From the NCBI RefSeq assembly GCF_024305035.1, contig NZ_JAMWZB010000011.1, positions 62,001 to 126,000 of the forward strand: a stretch of 64,000 nt of DNA. The letters are read 5' to 3'. The translations under genes and the position numbers were made by a program. A model generated the notes under the pieces. The model saw only the letters and a program-made list of their open reading frames with translations, had not been told where the DNA came from and did no database searches. The DNA is from Algoriphagus sp. (GTDB lineage Bacteria; Bacteroidota; Bacteroidia; Cytophagales; Cyclobacteriaceae). Of this stretch, positions 41,810 through 51,606 are shown piece after piece (positions within the stretch are counted from its first letter, which is position 1; every line of letters starts with the position of its first letter).

Positions 41810-44800
41810 GTGAGCTCATTATCAAAAATCTTCCTGATTTTATGTTTTGGGATGGTTTGTTCTTGTTTTCAAAAATCCAAAACCGAGAATTTTAAACTAT
41901 TTGAAGAAATTCCTTCGGATTCTACAGGTCTCAAGTTCACAAATCAAATCCAAGAAACATCTCTCTCGAATATTCTTACCTACCAATATTTTTATAATGG
42001 AGGTGGAATAGCAGTCGGAGATATCAATAATGACGGCTTTGAGGATCTTTACTTTACAGCCAACCAAGATCAAAACAAGCTTTTTTTGAATCTGGGCAAT
42101 CTAAAGTTTAAAGATATTACCCTAGCCACTGGTACCGGAGGAAGGATAAATTCCTGGGCTACAGGAGCAGTGATGGTGGATATTAATACAGATGGTTTAC
42201 AGGATATTTACCTATGTTATTCTGGAGATGTGTCCGATGATCAAAGAAGAAATCAACTTTTCGTGAACCAGGGGCTTGATCCCGAGGGCATACCCTATTA
42301 CAAAGAAATGGCTAAGGAGTATGGATTAGACGATTCAGCTTACAGCACAGCCGCATATTTTTCAGACCTGGAGGGAGATGGGGATTTGGATTTATTGTTG
42401 TTAAACCATAATCCAAGGCTTTTCAACAATCTCAATATTCAAGCATTTGAAAGCATGCTCGGAAATTCTGATTCATTGAGCAGCAGTAAAATTTATAGAA
42501 ATGATCGAGATTACTTTGTGGATATTACCGAAGGTTCTGGTTTGACCCAGACTGGATTGAGTTATGGTTTAGGAGCTTCGATTTCGGATTTTAACGGAGA
42601 TGGATTACCGGATATTTATCTTGGTAATGATTATTCCGCACCGGATTATTTGTATATCAATCAAGGAAATGGCAAGTTCAAAAATGAATTGCCAAGACGG
42701 ATAGGTCATACCAGCCTGTATACCATGGGAGTGGATGCTGCCGATATCAATAGGGATGGAGCTTTAGATTTGATTACATTGGATATGCTTCCAAGAGACA
42801 ATAAAAGGCAAAAATTACTTTTTAATCCTGAAAATTATGAGCATTACAATCTTTTCCTGAAAGCCGGTTTACACCATCAATTGATGCGGAATATGTTTCA
42901 ACTCAATCAAGGAGATGGTACATTTTCAGAGATAGGACAATTATCCGGAATATCAGCTACTGATTGGAGTTGGGCTCCACTTTTAGCAGATTTTGATAAT
43001 GATGGCTTTACGGATTTAATTGTTACTAATGGGTTTTTGAAAGATTTTACCAACCTTGATTTTATCAATTACCGCAATGAATATTTGCAGAATGGGAAAG
43101 TATCTGGCCCAGGGATCGAAAAATTGATTCAAGAAATGCCAGCTACCAAAATCGGAAATTATGCATTTAAAAATGTTGATGGTATTCAATTCGAAAATGT
43201 ATCGGATAGCTGGGGCTTAGACAAGCCTGGAAATTCCAATGGAGCAACTTACGCTGACTTGGATAACGACGGGGATTTGGATCTAGTTGTCAATAATTTA
43301 AATGAACCAGCGCAGCTATTCGAAAATCAAGCTTCTCTAAATGATTCCAATCAATATTTGCAGCTTGTTTTGGAAGGAAATTCTAAAAATCCATTTGGAA
43401 TAGGTACGAAAGTCACGCTCTATCACGAAGGGAAAATCAATTATCAAGAGCAACAGTACTACAAAGGTTTTCAGGGAAATGTGAGCCCAATTATGCACTT
43501 CGGTTTGGGTAAAGCCAGGCTTGACTCTTTGGTCATATTTTGGCCTAATGGACACGCTCAAACAATAGTACATCCCGAAATAAATCTCCGTCAAACAATT
43601 TCGATAAAGGATGCCAAGCCAGTTGGGCAAAAAAGTGATATTAAATCTTCAATTTTTACCCCTCTAGGGGAGTCCTTTTCAGCAGAGGGATTGGATGTGT
43701 ACTACGATTTTAAAAGGCAAAGTCAATTGCTTTATGCTTTTTCCCAGCCCAAAACCAGTATGGTAAAGTTTGATACTATGGAAGGTTCAAAATTAAGCCA
43801 AGTGTTAATTTCTGACGGAAGAAGGATTTATCTGGAAAGTGAATCGGGCAAAATAGCAACCAAATTAATTTATGAAGCAGAGGAAAAATCGATTCATTCT
43901 CTCGCTGTGGGCGATATTAATGGAGATGGATTGAGGGATGTTTATGTGGCAAAAAGCGGGTACGGGAATTATTATGCTGGAAATAAAGCATTGAAAGACG
44001 TAGTCTTAATTCAGCTTCCTGATGGAAATTTTGAGGAATCTGCCTGGGACTACGGGAAGTACCCAACCTGGTCTGTAACATTCTGGGATGCCAATGGAGA
44101 CGGGGTGGAGGATATATTCCTAGGCTCAGGGTATGTTCCAGGAAGATGGCCTGAGTCTTTCTCCAGTCAGCTCTTGATTAGAAGTGCCAATGGCTTTCAA
44201 ATGGTAGCATTGGAGAATCTGCAGCGGATTACAGCTGCAAAAACCTCAGATCTGGACCAAGACGGTATGGATGAAATTGTTATTGCTTCCGAGTTTGACC
44301 AGTTACGTGTTTTGGGGTGGCAAGGAGGAGCTGTGATAGATAGAACAGAGGAGTTTTTCCCGGGAGGCAAATCGGGGATTTGGTCTTCTTTGCATTTAGA
44401 GGATTTAGACCAAGATGGTTTGCCAGAGCTTTTTGCTGGAAATTGGGGGTTGAACTCTAAACTCCAAACCACCGCTGAAATTCCGTTAAAAGTTTATTTT
44501 GAGGATTTTGACGGAAATGGGTCTGTGGACCCTCTGATGAGTATTCCAATAAAGGGAAAGGAATATCCTTTTTTTAGCAGAGATGAATTAGTCAGCCAAA
44601 TGTACCGAAAAAAGGCTCTTTTTCCCACGTATGAGTCTTTTTCAGAATCTTCCATGGCTGATATTTTAACCGAAGAAGAATTGGAAATATCAAACACTCT
44701 GAAAGCAGAGATCCTGGAATCTGTTTTTTATACGCTTCGCAATGGTGTATTTGAATTAATTAAATTACCAAGAATGGTCCAGGCTTCTCCGATCTATTCG

Positions 44801-45082
44801 GTTTCTTCTATAACAAAACAGGCCGATGGTAAAAAATCTCTCTTACTTTTTGGAAATCAATCTGCCAGCAGGTTAAAAATTGGAAAATTAGATGCCAATC
44901 CCGGATTACTGCTTCATAAAAATAAGCATCAGGAATGGGAAGTTGTATCCCTGCATGAAATGGGGTTAAAACTGCAAGAGGATGTCAGGTCGAGTTTAGT
45001 ATTCGACAGTACTTTATGGGTAGGATTAAGTCCGCCAAGAATAGAGAAGTTTAAAATCAATCAAAACTTATTAATTTATTGA
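41810..45082 (+). CDS. FG-GAP/VCBS-repeat lipoprotein with ASPIC/UnbV domain (CRTAC1-like)
   Basis: About 1090-residue exported protein. The open frame extends to a TTG at 41708, but that part covers the terminator hairpin. The GTG at 41810 gives a proper lipoprotein signal (SSLSKIFLILCFGMVCSCFQKS), so I use it; TTG codons at 41792 and 41804 are alternatives. Many FG-GAP calcium-binding blades follow: GDINNDGFEDLYFTANQDQNKLFLN, VDINTDGLQDIYLCYSG, DFNGDGLPDIYLGND, ADLDNDGDLDLVVNN, GDINGDGLRDVYVAKSG. An UnbV/ASPIC motif is near 560-620 (GTKVTLYHEGKINYQEQQYYKGFQGNVSPIMHFGLGKA). It forms beta-propellers, presumably at the surface. Its role beside SusC/D is unknown; glycan or protein binding is plausible. 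Confidence 0.85.
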   Translation: MSSLSKIFLILCFGMVCSCFQKSKTENFKLFEEIPSDSTGLKFTNQIQETSLSNILTYQYFYNGGGIAVGDINNDGFEDLYFTANQDQNKLFLNLGNLKFKDITLATGTGGRINSWATGAVMVDINTDGLQDIYLCYSGDVSDDQRRNQLFVNQGLDPEGIPYYKEMAKEYGLDDSAYSTAAYFSDLEGDGDLDLLLLNHNPRLFNNLNIQAFESMLGNSDSLSSSKIYRNDRDYFVDITEGSGLTQTGLSYGLGASISDFNGDGLPDIYLGNDYSAPDYLYINQGNGKFKNELPRRIGHTSLYTMGVDAADINRDGALDLITLDMLPRDNKRQKLLFNPENYEHYNLFLKAGLHHQLMRNMFQLNQGDGTFSEIGQLSGISATDWSWAPLLADFDNDGFTDLIVTNGFLKDFTNLDFINYRNEYLQNGKVSGPGIEKLIQEMPATKIGNYAFKNVDGIQFENVSDSWGLDKPGNSNGATYADLDNDGDLDLVVNNLNEPAQLFENQASLNDSNQYLQLVLEGNSKNPFGIGTKVTLYHEGKINYQEQQYYKGFQGNVSPIMHFGLGKARLDSLVIFWPNGHAQTIVHPEINLRQTISIKDAKPVGQKSDIKSSIFTPLGESFSAEGLDVYYDFKRQSQLLYAFSQPKTSMVKFDTMEGSKLSQVLISDGRRIYLESESGKIATKLIYEAEEKSIHSLAVGDINGDGLRDVYVAKSGYGNYYAGNKALKDVVLIQLPDGNFEESAWDYGKYPTWSVTFWDANGDGVEDIFLGSGYVPGRWPESFSSQLLIRSANGFQMVALENLQRITAAKTSDLDQDGMDEIVIASEFDQLRVLGWQGGAVIDRTEEFFPGGKSGIWSSLHLEDLDQDGLPELFAGNWGLNSKLQTTAEIPLKVYFEDFDGNGSVDPLMSIPIKGKEYPFFSRDELVSQMYRKKALFPTYESFSESSMADILTEEELEISNTLKAEILESVFYTLRNGVFELIKLPRMVQASPIYSVSSITKQADGKKSLLLFGNQSASRLKIGKLDANPGLLLHKNKHQEWEVVSLHEMGLKLQEDVRSSLVFDSTLWVGLSPPRIEKFKINQNLLIY

Positions 45083-45102
45083 GAATCATATTATTAAATA
45101 TT

Positions 45103-46848
45103 ATGAAAGTCATTTTATTTTATCTTTGGTTGCTAGGTTTGAGTACCTGCCAATTCCCAAGAGTTGAACAAAATTTACCGATTATAGAATCCATCCGTCT
45201 CAATCAGTGGGGATTTTATCCCGATCAACCCAAACGGGCTGTAGTGATTGACGAGCAAGGTTCAAGTGACTTTATGATATGGGATCATTTGAACGAGAGG
45301 GTGGTTTTTAGAGGCGAGGTGGTTCTTGTCAAGGAGAAGACGCTTTCAGGTAAATCTGTTGGGCTAATTGATTTTTCAAATTTTACTTCCAGTGGTGAAT
45401 TTCAGGTTATTCTTCCAGGAAAAGGTAAATCCCATAAATTTAAAATTGAGAAAAAGGTGAATCAGGATTTGGCAATTGCTTCCCTAAAGGCCTATTATTT
45501 TCAACGTGCCTCTACTTCTATATCGGAACCATACGGGGGGATTTGGGCAAGGCCTGCCGGTCATCCGGATGATCAGGTGGAGGTTCATGCCTCTGCCGCT
45601 AGTCAAGAAAGACCTGAAGGAACTGTTGTTTCGGCTCCTTATGGCTGGTATGATGCAGGAGATTATAATAAATACATCGTAAATAGTGGTATCACCATGG
45701 GGACATTGCTGTCTCTCTTTGAAGATTTCCCTACCTATTTCCAAAATCAAAATCTAAAAATACCTGAATCCTCAAATCTTCTTCCTGATATTTTGGATGA
45801 AATCAAATGGAATTTGGATTGGATGTTAGCTATGCAGGATCCATTGGATGGAGGAGTTTACCATAAATTGACCACAGTGAAATTTGAAGGCATGGTCATG
45901 CCTGAGGAAGCTAAGGCACAGCGATTTTTGGTTTTTAAAAGTACAGCTGCGGCCTTGGATTTTGCAGCAGTGATGGCTCAGGCCTCACGGGTTTATCGTG
46001 ACTTTACTCCTGAGGATGCTTTAGTTTACCTCAAAGCTGCCGAAAAGGCATGGGCATGGGCAAAACGTAATCCAGATCAATATTATCAGCAAGATGAATT
46101 GAATAATACCTTTAAACCGGAAGTGTTTACAGGCGCCTATGGAGATCAAAATTTAACTGATGAGTGGATTTGGGCAGCTTCAGAATTATACATAACCACA
46201 CACAATTTGAGGTATTGGGAAGCTTTGAAAAAGTCTGATCAAGCTTTCAAATTGCCTGCCTGGCCCACTGTCTCCTGGCTTGGGTATTATTCGCTGATCA
46301 GACATGCAGGCCAATTGAATCATTTACCAGAAGAATGGTTGTCGGTTTTGAAAATCAACTTGTTGGATGAGGCACGTGAGTTAGTGAAAATGGCAAATCA
46401 AGTAGCATATAAAATGCCTATGGGGATCAAGGAGCGTGATTTTGGCTGGGGAGGTAATTCAGTTGCTGCAAATCAAGGCATATTACTACTCTATGCGTAT
46501 CAGTTGACTGGAGAGGAGATATTTAAAACCAATGCACAAGATAACCTAGATTATCTTTTGGGGAGAAATGCCACTGGATACTCTTTCGTAACCGGTTTTG
46601 GCAGCAGAACCCCAATGAACCCCCATCATCGTTTGGCAGCTGCAAGACCTGATTTGCCTCCGATACCTGGGTTTCTGGTGGGAGGCCCTAATCCTGGTCA
46701 GCAGGATGACTGTGATTACCCTTCAGATGTAGCAGATGAATCCTACGTAGATGACTATTGTAGCTATGCGTCAAACGAAATAGCAATTAATTGGAATGCT
46801 CCTTTTGCCTATTTGACTAATGCCTTAGAAGCCCTTAATGAAAAATGA
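45103..46848 (+). CDS. Glycoside hydrolase family 9 (cellulase-type glycanase), lipoprotein
   Basis: 581 residues from the ATG at 45103; an upstream in-frame TTG overlaps the previous stop and is unlikely. Lipobox STC in LLGLSTCQF. An N-terminal Ig-like CelD_N domain (IESIRLNQWGFYPDQPKRAVVIDE ... KFKIEKKVNQDLAIAS) precedes the (alpha/alpha)6 GH9 barrel. Catalytic features: DAGD with D184 and D187 (GWYDAGDYNKYIVNSG), H508/H509 in PMNPHHR, and the acid E559 in ASNEIAINWNAPF. GH9 enzymes cleave beta-1,4-glucan, xyloglucan or related chains by inversion. Probably surface or periplasmic, releasing oligosaccharides for SusC/D. Confidence 0.92.
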   Translation: MKVILFYLWLLGLSTCQFPRVEQNLPIIESIRLNQWGFYPDQPKRAVVIDEQGSSDFMIWDHLNERVVFRGEVVLVKEKTLSGKSVGLIDFSNFTSSGEFQVILPGKGKSHKFKIEKKVNQDLAIASLKAYYFQRASTSISEPYGGIWARPAGHPDDQVEVHASAASQERPEGTVVSAPYGWYDAGDYNKYIVNSGITMGTLLSLFEDFPTYFQNQNLKIPESSNLLPDILDEIKWNLDWMLAMQDPLDGGVYHKLTTVKFEGMVMPEEAKAQRFLVFKSTAAALDFAAVMAQASRVYRDFTPEDALVYLKAAEKAWAWAKRNPDQYYQQDELNNTFKPEVFTGAYGDQNLTDEWIWAASELYITTHNLRYWEALKKSDQAFKLPAWPTVSWLGYYSLIRHAGQLNHLPEEWLSVLKINLLDEARELVKMANQVAYKMPMGIKERDFGWGGNSVAANQGILLLYAYQLTGEEIFKTNAQDNLDYLLGRNATGYSFVTGFGSRTPMNPHHRLAAARPDLPPIPGFLVGGPNPGQQDDCDYPSDVADESYVDDYCSYASNEIAINWNAPFAYLTNALEALNEK

Positions 46849-46998
46849 AGGAAAGGCATTGTATTGCAGAATAAGTAGGTTGAACCGACAAGGATGAGGT
46901 AGACTTCAAAAAAATAAGGTATTTTACTAAATCCGTAAGGGGACTTCCTTTATTTTAAGGATAGCAATTAAAATCTGAATTTGATTTGTAGGAGTGGT

Positions 46999-47041
46999 CC
47001 CTCTTTCCTAATCTTTAATCTTAACAGAGAAAGGGGGATAT
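46999..47041 (+). terminator. Possible terminator hairpin after the GH9 gene
   Basis: CCCTCTTTC (46999-47007) pairs with GAAAGGGGG (47029-47037, one G-U) across a 21-base loop, followed by a short T stretch. It lies in the 340-base gap (46849-47188) before the esterase gene; nothing else was recognised in the gap. Confidence 0.4.
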
Positions 47042-47188
47042 TTTAAAAAAAAACAATGTTAGAAGAATTCTTAGGATGCAAAATTTCGATTAGCCAAAGT
47101 TTCTGATGCTTCGAATAATTAATCAAAGAAAAACAATAGGGTAAATTCACTTTTTTTCGACAATTTTCAGTATCAAAAAATCCTAGCT

Positions 47189-49093
47189 ATGAGAATTCCT
47201 TGGAAATGGTCTTTATTCTACTTGCTGCTAGCTTGCCAATCCAATAAATTTGAGTCGGAAGTAATCCTACCCCGTCTCATCTCCGAAGGGATGGTTTTGC
47301 AGCGTGATCAACCGGTTAAAATTTGGGGTAAAGGCATGCCTGGAAAAAACGTGAGAGTGAGTGTGGCAGGCTCAATCTCGAGTTCCAAGGTGGAAAATGA
47401 CAGCACCTGGGCCGTTACTTTGCCTTCCAATCCTGCTGGTGGACCTCATCTATTAACGATCAATAAGGAAGTGGTGGAAGAGGTGTATTTTGGGGATGTA
47501 TGGGTGGCGGGTGGACAGTCTAATATGGGATGGCAGATGAAATCTGGAGTGATTGGGGCGGAGGCTGAAATTAAGTCTGCCGATTTTGATCAGATCCGTT
47601 TTTTTAAAGTGCCTAATTCCTATTCTGCAGTTAAGCAAAATGACATTTCAGCAGGAGAATGGGTAAAGGCTGACAGTATGAGTATAGGCGATTTTTCTGC
47701 AATTGCCTGGTTTTTTGCCAAGCAAAATCACTTGGAAAAAGATGTTCCTGTTGGAATCATTGAATCCAATTGGGGAGGAACGCCGGCAGAGGGGTGGACA
47801 CCTGCCCAGATTTTGGCAGGAATGGAAGATCAAAGCTTTTCTGAGGAAGCTCAAGAGATTTTGAAGCAGCCCGAAAAATGGGAGCGAGAAAACCTGGCAA
47901 ATGAAAAACGTCGGCAAATGCGGGATTTGTTGGCACACCATCCCGACTCCTTGACAGCTGCCGAGGTTTCATCAGTGGGCTATAATGATTCCCAATGGCG
48001 AAAAATTCAACTGCCTCAAAATAACCCCCTGGAGCATATTGCTTGGATTCGGAAAGATTTTAACCTCACTCAAGTAACTGAGCTGAGTCTTTTTCTTCCA
48101 GATATCGATCAAATGGCCTTTATCTATGTCAATGGCGTACAAATTCACCACAAAGATTGGGGGGAAAGTATGCCCGAAGTGAAGGTAGATCCGGGGCTTT
48201 TGTTTTCAGGACAAAATACCCTAAGCATCCGAGTGGTTAATACCTGGAATAATCAGCCTAGAGTAGGTTCAGTTGGGGCCATGTATTTTTCTCAAAAGGG
48301 TAAAAAAATCAATTTGGAAGGTAGCTGGAGCTATTCGAATGATCTGATCGAACCTCAACTCCCTAAGGTTGATCGCCTCAACTGGAAGCCTGGTATGATG
48401 TACAATGCCATGATTCATCCCCTTATCCAGTATGGCATCAGGGGAGTCATTTGGTATCAGGGGGAGAGTAATACCGGAAAAGCAGATGAATATAAGGAGT
48501 TGTTTACAGCTTTGATACAGAGTTGGAGACAGGCATGGGATCAAGAGGACTTTCCATTCTTATTTGTTCAGTTAGCTAATTTTATGGAGCCGAAAGAACT
48601 TCAGCCTGAAAGTAATTGGGCCGCATTAAGAGAAGCTCAACGGCAGGCATTGGTTTTGCCTAATACCGGTATGGCTGTGGCAATTGACCTAGGTGAAGCC
48701 AATGATATTCATCCAAGAAATAAACGGGATGTAGGAAATCGACTTTGGCGATTGGCAAAGAAAGTTTCTTTTTTGGACAGCTTAGTAAGCCAAGGCCCGA
48801 TCATCGATTCCGTTGGCAAATCCGGATCCGAATTGCATTTATATTACACTTCAGTGGGAGAAGGCTTAGAGCTGAGCAATGGAGAAGATGTTTTTGGTTT
48901 TTCCCTTCAAAACGAACAAGAACAATGGCGACTTTACACCGGGAAAATCATGGGTAAAGGTGAAATCAAAATCAGTTTAGATCCTGATTTTAATCCGGTT
49001 GAACTCCGGTATGCATGGGCTGATAATCCTAAGGTCAATCTCTATAATTCTGAAGGTTTGCCAGCGGTACCACTTCGACTTAAAATCCGGTAG
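47189..49093 (+). CDS. Sialate O-acetylesterase-family SGNH esterase
   Basis: 634-residue exported esterase removing acetyl groups from glycans. The start MRIPWKWSLFYLLLACQSNKFE is a lipoprotein-type signal (LLAC). The N-terminal part (about 27-95) is a beta-sandwich (LPRLISEGMVLQRDQPVKIWGKGMPGKNVRVSVAG). Block I GGQSNMGWQM holds Ser111; a jelly-roll insertion (about 260-370) with HIAWIRKDFNLTQVTELSLFLPDIDQMAFIYVNGV follows. Then VIWYQGESNTGKADEY, and the catalytic Asp-His motif NDIHPRNKRDVGNRL. In plant-glycan loci such enzymes act on acetylated xylan, mannan or xyloglucan. It closes the locus but has its own 340-base leader. Confidence 0.9.
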   Translation: MRIPWKWSLFYLLLACQSNKFESEVILPRLISEGMVLQRDQPVKIWGKGMPGKNVRVSVAGSISSSKVENDSTWAVTLPSNPAGGPHLLTINKEVVEEVYFGDVWVAGGQSNMGWQMKSGVIGAEAEIKSADFDQIRFFKVPNSYSAVKQNDISAGEWVKADSMSIGDFSAIAWFFAKQNHLEKDVPVGIIESNWGGTPAEGWTPAQILAGMEDQSFSEEAQEILKQPEKWERENLANEKRRQMRDLLAHHPDSLTAAEVSSVGYNDSQWRKIQLPQNNPLEHIAWIRKDFNLTQVTELSLFLPDIDQMAFIYVNGVQIHHKDWGESMPEVKVDPGLLFSGQNTLSIRVVNTWNNQPRVGSVGAMYFSQKGKKINLEGSWSYSNDLIEPQLPKVDRLNWKPGMMYNAMIHPLIQYGIRGVIWYQGESNTGKADEYKELFTALIQSWRQAWDQEDFPFLFVQLANFMEPKELQPESNWAALREAQRQALVLPNTGMAVAIDLGEANDIHPRNKRDVGNRLWRLAKKVSFLDSLVSQGPIIDSVGKSGSELHLYYTSVGEGLELSNGEDVFGFSLQNEQEQWRLYTGKIMGKGEIKISLDPDFNPVELRYAWADNPKVNLYNSEGLPAVPLRLKIR

Positions 49094-49222
49094 AGCCTAT
49101 TGGGAAACGCCAAGAAGGCTCAAATGTTACCGGGATGCCGGATGACACTTCGGATCCAGGGCTATTTCAGGACGCCTTGAATAAGCTGTATCCCAGTTGT
49201 CTTCCTGAATTTAGGGTAAAGA

Positions 49223-50293
49223 TTAGTTTTTATTGCGGTCCAAGACTTCTTTACCTTCCAACATCTCCTCAATCATTTCTTCATATTCTGGTCTGGGTGG
49301 GACTTGGGCTATCTTTTCAAGGAAATTTATCGTTTCAAACAATACCCCTTCCCAATCCTCTGAAGTAATGGAACTGGCGATGACATGATCTCCAGTATTG
49401 GGAAAAGCTTTCTCTTGCTTTAGATGGGCAGGAGTACTGACTTGTTGATACATTTCAAGCATTCTGGGAACCGAAACCACAAAGTCCTGTTCTTCCTCAT
49501 TTTTATAATAATATCCCAAAAATAGCGGTTGCTTTATTTTTTTGAAGGTCTCTTCGTTCATTTCACTGTAGAGCAAGACCGCTAAACTTTCATAGCCATT
49601 TATGTGATAATCCTCAGACCAATATGCCGCTTTTTCACCTTCCCGCTTTTGATGAATGACTTTATTTTCCATGCTTGTTTTTTCCATCAGGTATTTCATC
49701 CAAGGTTGAAACAATGCGCTGAGTCGCTCTCCGTTTTCGCGGATGGCGGGGGAATAAAGTACGGTCGCTTTGATGTCAGGTTGCTGACTAGCCAATAATA
49801 GAGTTAAAGCCCCTCCCATGGAGGTTCCTATCACGATTACCTCATCTCCGAGACTTTTTCCGATTTGATAAGCCTCACCTGCGGCATTGGCTAATTTTTG
49901 GGCACTGAGATATTCCAGTCCATTGTCTCGTTTGATTCCGTGCTCAGGCAGCCGGGTGACAAATAAATTGGCTCCAAAGTGGGCAGCTAAAAAGCGATGA
50001 ACCGGATCTCCCTCCATAGGGCTGGCCCCAAAGCCATGGATGTAAACAATCGAGTAGGGGGTTTTACGCTTGTTGGTTGAATCAGCCCAGACAATGTATG
50101 CTTCATTTCCCGGTTTCAATCCCATGACACTATCTTCCCTTGATTGGATATAGGCTTCAAGCTCCGAAATACGGGTAGGGACCTCTGGATAATTTATGGT
50201 CAATTCTTGTTTTTTAACCTTTGGGCCCACTAGATAAGCGAGGGCTAAGACTATTGCCAAAGCAAAAATGACTAAGAATATTTTTCTAAGCAT
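49223..50293 (-). CDS. Membrane-anchored alpha/beta hydrolase
   Basis: 356 residues. N-terminal uncleaved signal-anchor (IFLVIFALAIVLALAYLVGP), so the catalytic domain is likely periplasmic. The oxyanion motif HGFGASP (86-92) and nucleophile elbow GTSMGG (Ser158) mark a serine hydrolase/lysophospholipase-like fold. A C-terminal AFPNTGDHVIASS supplies the catalytic His, with the acid probably just before. A carboxylesterase or lipase activity is expected; the substrate cannot be told. It is 5 bases downstream of the hypothetical lipoprotein gene, so the two are co-transcribed. It is convergent with the esterase gene. Confidence 0.85.
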   Translation of the reverse strand: MLRKIFLVIFALAIVLALAYLVGPKVKKQELTINYPEVPTRISELEAYIQSREDSVMGLKPGNEAYIVWADSTNKRKTPYSIVYIHGFGASPMEGDPVHRFLAAHFGANLFVTRLPEHGIKRDNGLEYLSAQKLANAAGEAYQIGKSLGDEVIVIGTSMGGALTLLLASQQPDIKATVLYSPAIRENGERLSALFQPWMKYLMEKTSMENKVIHQKREGEKAAYWSEDYHINGYESLAVLLYSEMNEETFKKIKQPLFLGYYYKNEEEQDFVVSVPRMLEMYQQVSTPAHLKQEKAFPNTGDHVIASSITSEDWEGVLFETINFLEKIAQVPPRPEYEEMIEEMLEGKEVLDRNKN

Positions 50294-50298
50294 AAATA

Positions 50299-50886
50299 TT
50301 AGTTGGTTTGAAGGATAGGGCTACTACTTTCTAGCTGAATAGACGTGCCGTCTTTGAGAAATATAAAAGTACGCGTTTTTAATTGGGAATAGTTTTCTGG
50401 AATAGTTTTTAGATATAAGCCTAAAAACGGGTCCAGACCATCAAAATCCCTAAATTCCGCCAGGCGTTCTTTTTGATGGGTTTCTAAGAGATAGGATATG
50501 TCCGAACCGATCGGCAGCCCATTAAAAGGAGCGGCAAGAATTACGGCGATGTTCGAAATGTTTTTAAAATTGTATTGGGGAAGACAGGAGAGTGCAAAGG
50601 AATGCCAAGGGAGCTGAAATATCGGGCTATCTGCTTTGGTCAATTGTTCTGGAACCCATTCCAATACGATAAAATAGTCTTTTAGTGCCACAGTGTCTTC
50701 TGGCAAAGCATACTTGTTATTGGTATAAGGGCCATGGTGAATTTTTGCATCAATTAAATTCGCCTTGATCGGGTCAGGGCATTCGGCATACAAATCAGGA
50801 AGCTGCTCTTGTACACAAGCAGCCGTTACCATGATTCCCAAATAGGAAATGCTAATCAAACAGGTAAGCTGAATTTTCCGAAGCAT
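50299..50886 (-). CDS. Hypothetical lipoprotein
   Basis: 195-residue protein not recognised. N-terminal signal with lipobox TAAC (IQLTCLISISYLGIMVTAACVQEQ), then a small domain with an acidic start (DLYAECPDPI), aromatic-rich middle (YFIVLEWVPEQLTKADSPIFQLPWHSFALSCLPQYNF) and a C-terminal beta-rich part (TRTFIFLKDGTSIQLES). Two cysteines beyond the lipobox might pair. First gene of a two-gene transcript with the alpha/beta hydrolase; a shared envelope role is the only inference. Confidence 0.7.
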   Translation of the reverse strand: MLRKIQLTCLISISYLGIMVTAACVQEQLPDLYAECPDPIKANLIDAKIHHGPYTNNKYALPEDTVALKDYFIVLEWVPEQLTKADSPIFQLPWHSFALSCLPQYNFKNISNIAVILAAPFNGLPIGSDISYLLETHQKERLAEFRDFDGLDPFLGLYLKTIPENYSQLKTRTFIFLKDGTSIQLESSSPILQTN

Positions 50887-51029
50887 TTTTTCTGCCTTTC
50901 TGGATTAAATGTACGGATTCTCGAATAGTTTTTCCACCCCCTCTTTTCTTCGTTAAAATAAATTAAGAAATCTACTAAAAAACGTATCGTTTTAACTTTT
51001 ATTCACGTATTAACTAACAAAAATAGTTT

Positions 51030-51596
51030 ATGAAAAAATTTTTACTAGCCGCGTTTTTTTGCTTTACTAGCCTTCAAATATTGGCTCAAGTGGAATCCCC
51101 CTCAAGATCAGTTTTTCTCGAAGTCGGTGGTCCAGGGATGCCATACAGCTTTAATTATGATTTTAGATTTGATTCCAATAATATGAATTCCTGGGGCATG
51201 CGAATAGGGGCTGGCGGATATACTGTCTCAGAAGGGGAGTCCTTTTTCTCCTTGCCCATTATGGCAAATAAGTTTTATGGCAAGGGCCCTCATTATTTTG
51301 AATTTGGGGTGGGGATGACCTTTTTTGCCTTCAACGAGGATCAGAATCAATATTGTCTTTCTGGCTATTATGATCAGAACTCTGGACAGTATATATGTAC
51401 CACCTATGAACCATACCCGTTTAATTTCATTCTGGATGTAGATGGCTCACCGAGTGTGATGGGGATGTTGAATTTTGGCTATCGTAAGGTCCCTGTGGAT
51501 GGTGGCTTTACTTGGAAAGTGAATATCAATCCGCTTTTTAATAACAATGGATTTTGGCCTTTATTTGCTGGGGTCGGATTTGGGTATGCATTTTAA
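51030..51596 (+). CDS. Small outer-membrane beta-barrel-like protein, paralogue 1
   Basis: 188 residues. Signal peptide KKFLLAAFFCFTSLQILAQ, then alternating strands (VFLEVGGPGMPYSFNYDFRFDSNNMNSWGMRIGAGGYT, HYFEFGVGMTFFAF) and a final strand ending in Phe (FAGVGFGYAF), a typical outer-membrane barrel end. A loop at about 112-130 has a Cys pair (YCLSGYYDQNSGQYICT). Clearly related to the gene at 51789 through FxLExxGxxxxYSxNYDxRF, a shared FGYR motif and the same C-terminus. No known function. Confidence 0.75.
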   Translation: MKKFLLAAFFCFTSLQILAQVESPSRSVFLEVGGPGMPYSFNYDFRFDSNNMNSWGMRIGAGGYTVSEGESFFSLPIMANKFYGKGPHYFEFGVGMTFFAFNEDQNQYCLSGYYDQNSGQYICTTYEPYPFNFILDVDGSPSVMGMLNFGYRKVPVDGGFTWKVNINPLFNNNGFWPLFAGVGFGYAF

Positions 51597-51606
51597 ATTC
51601 AATTCC

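Noticed and set aside
49135-49368. 77-codon plus-strand frame
   Set aside because: Mostly antisense to the end of the alpha/beta hydrolase gene, no features.
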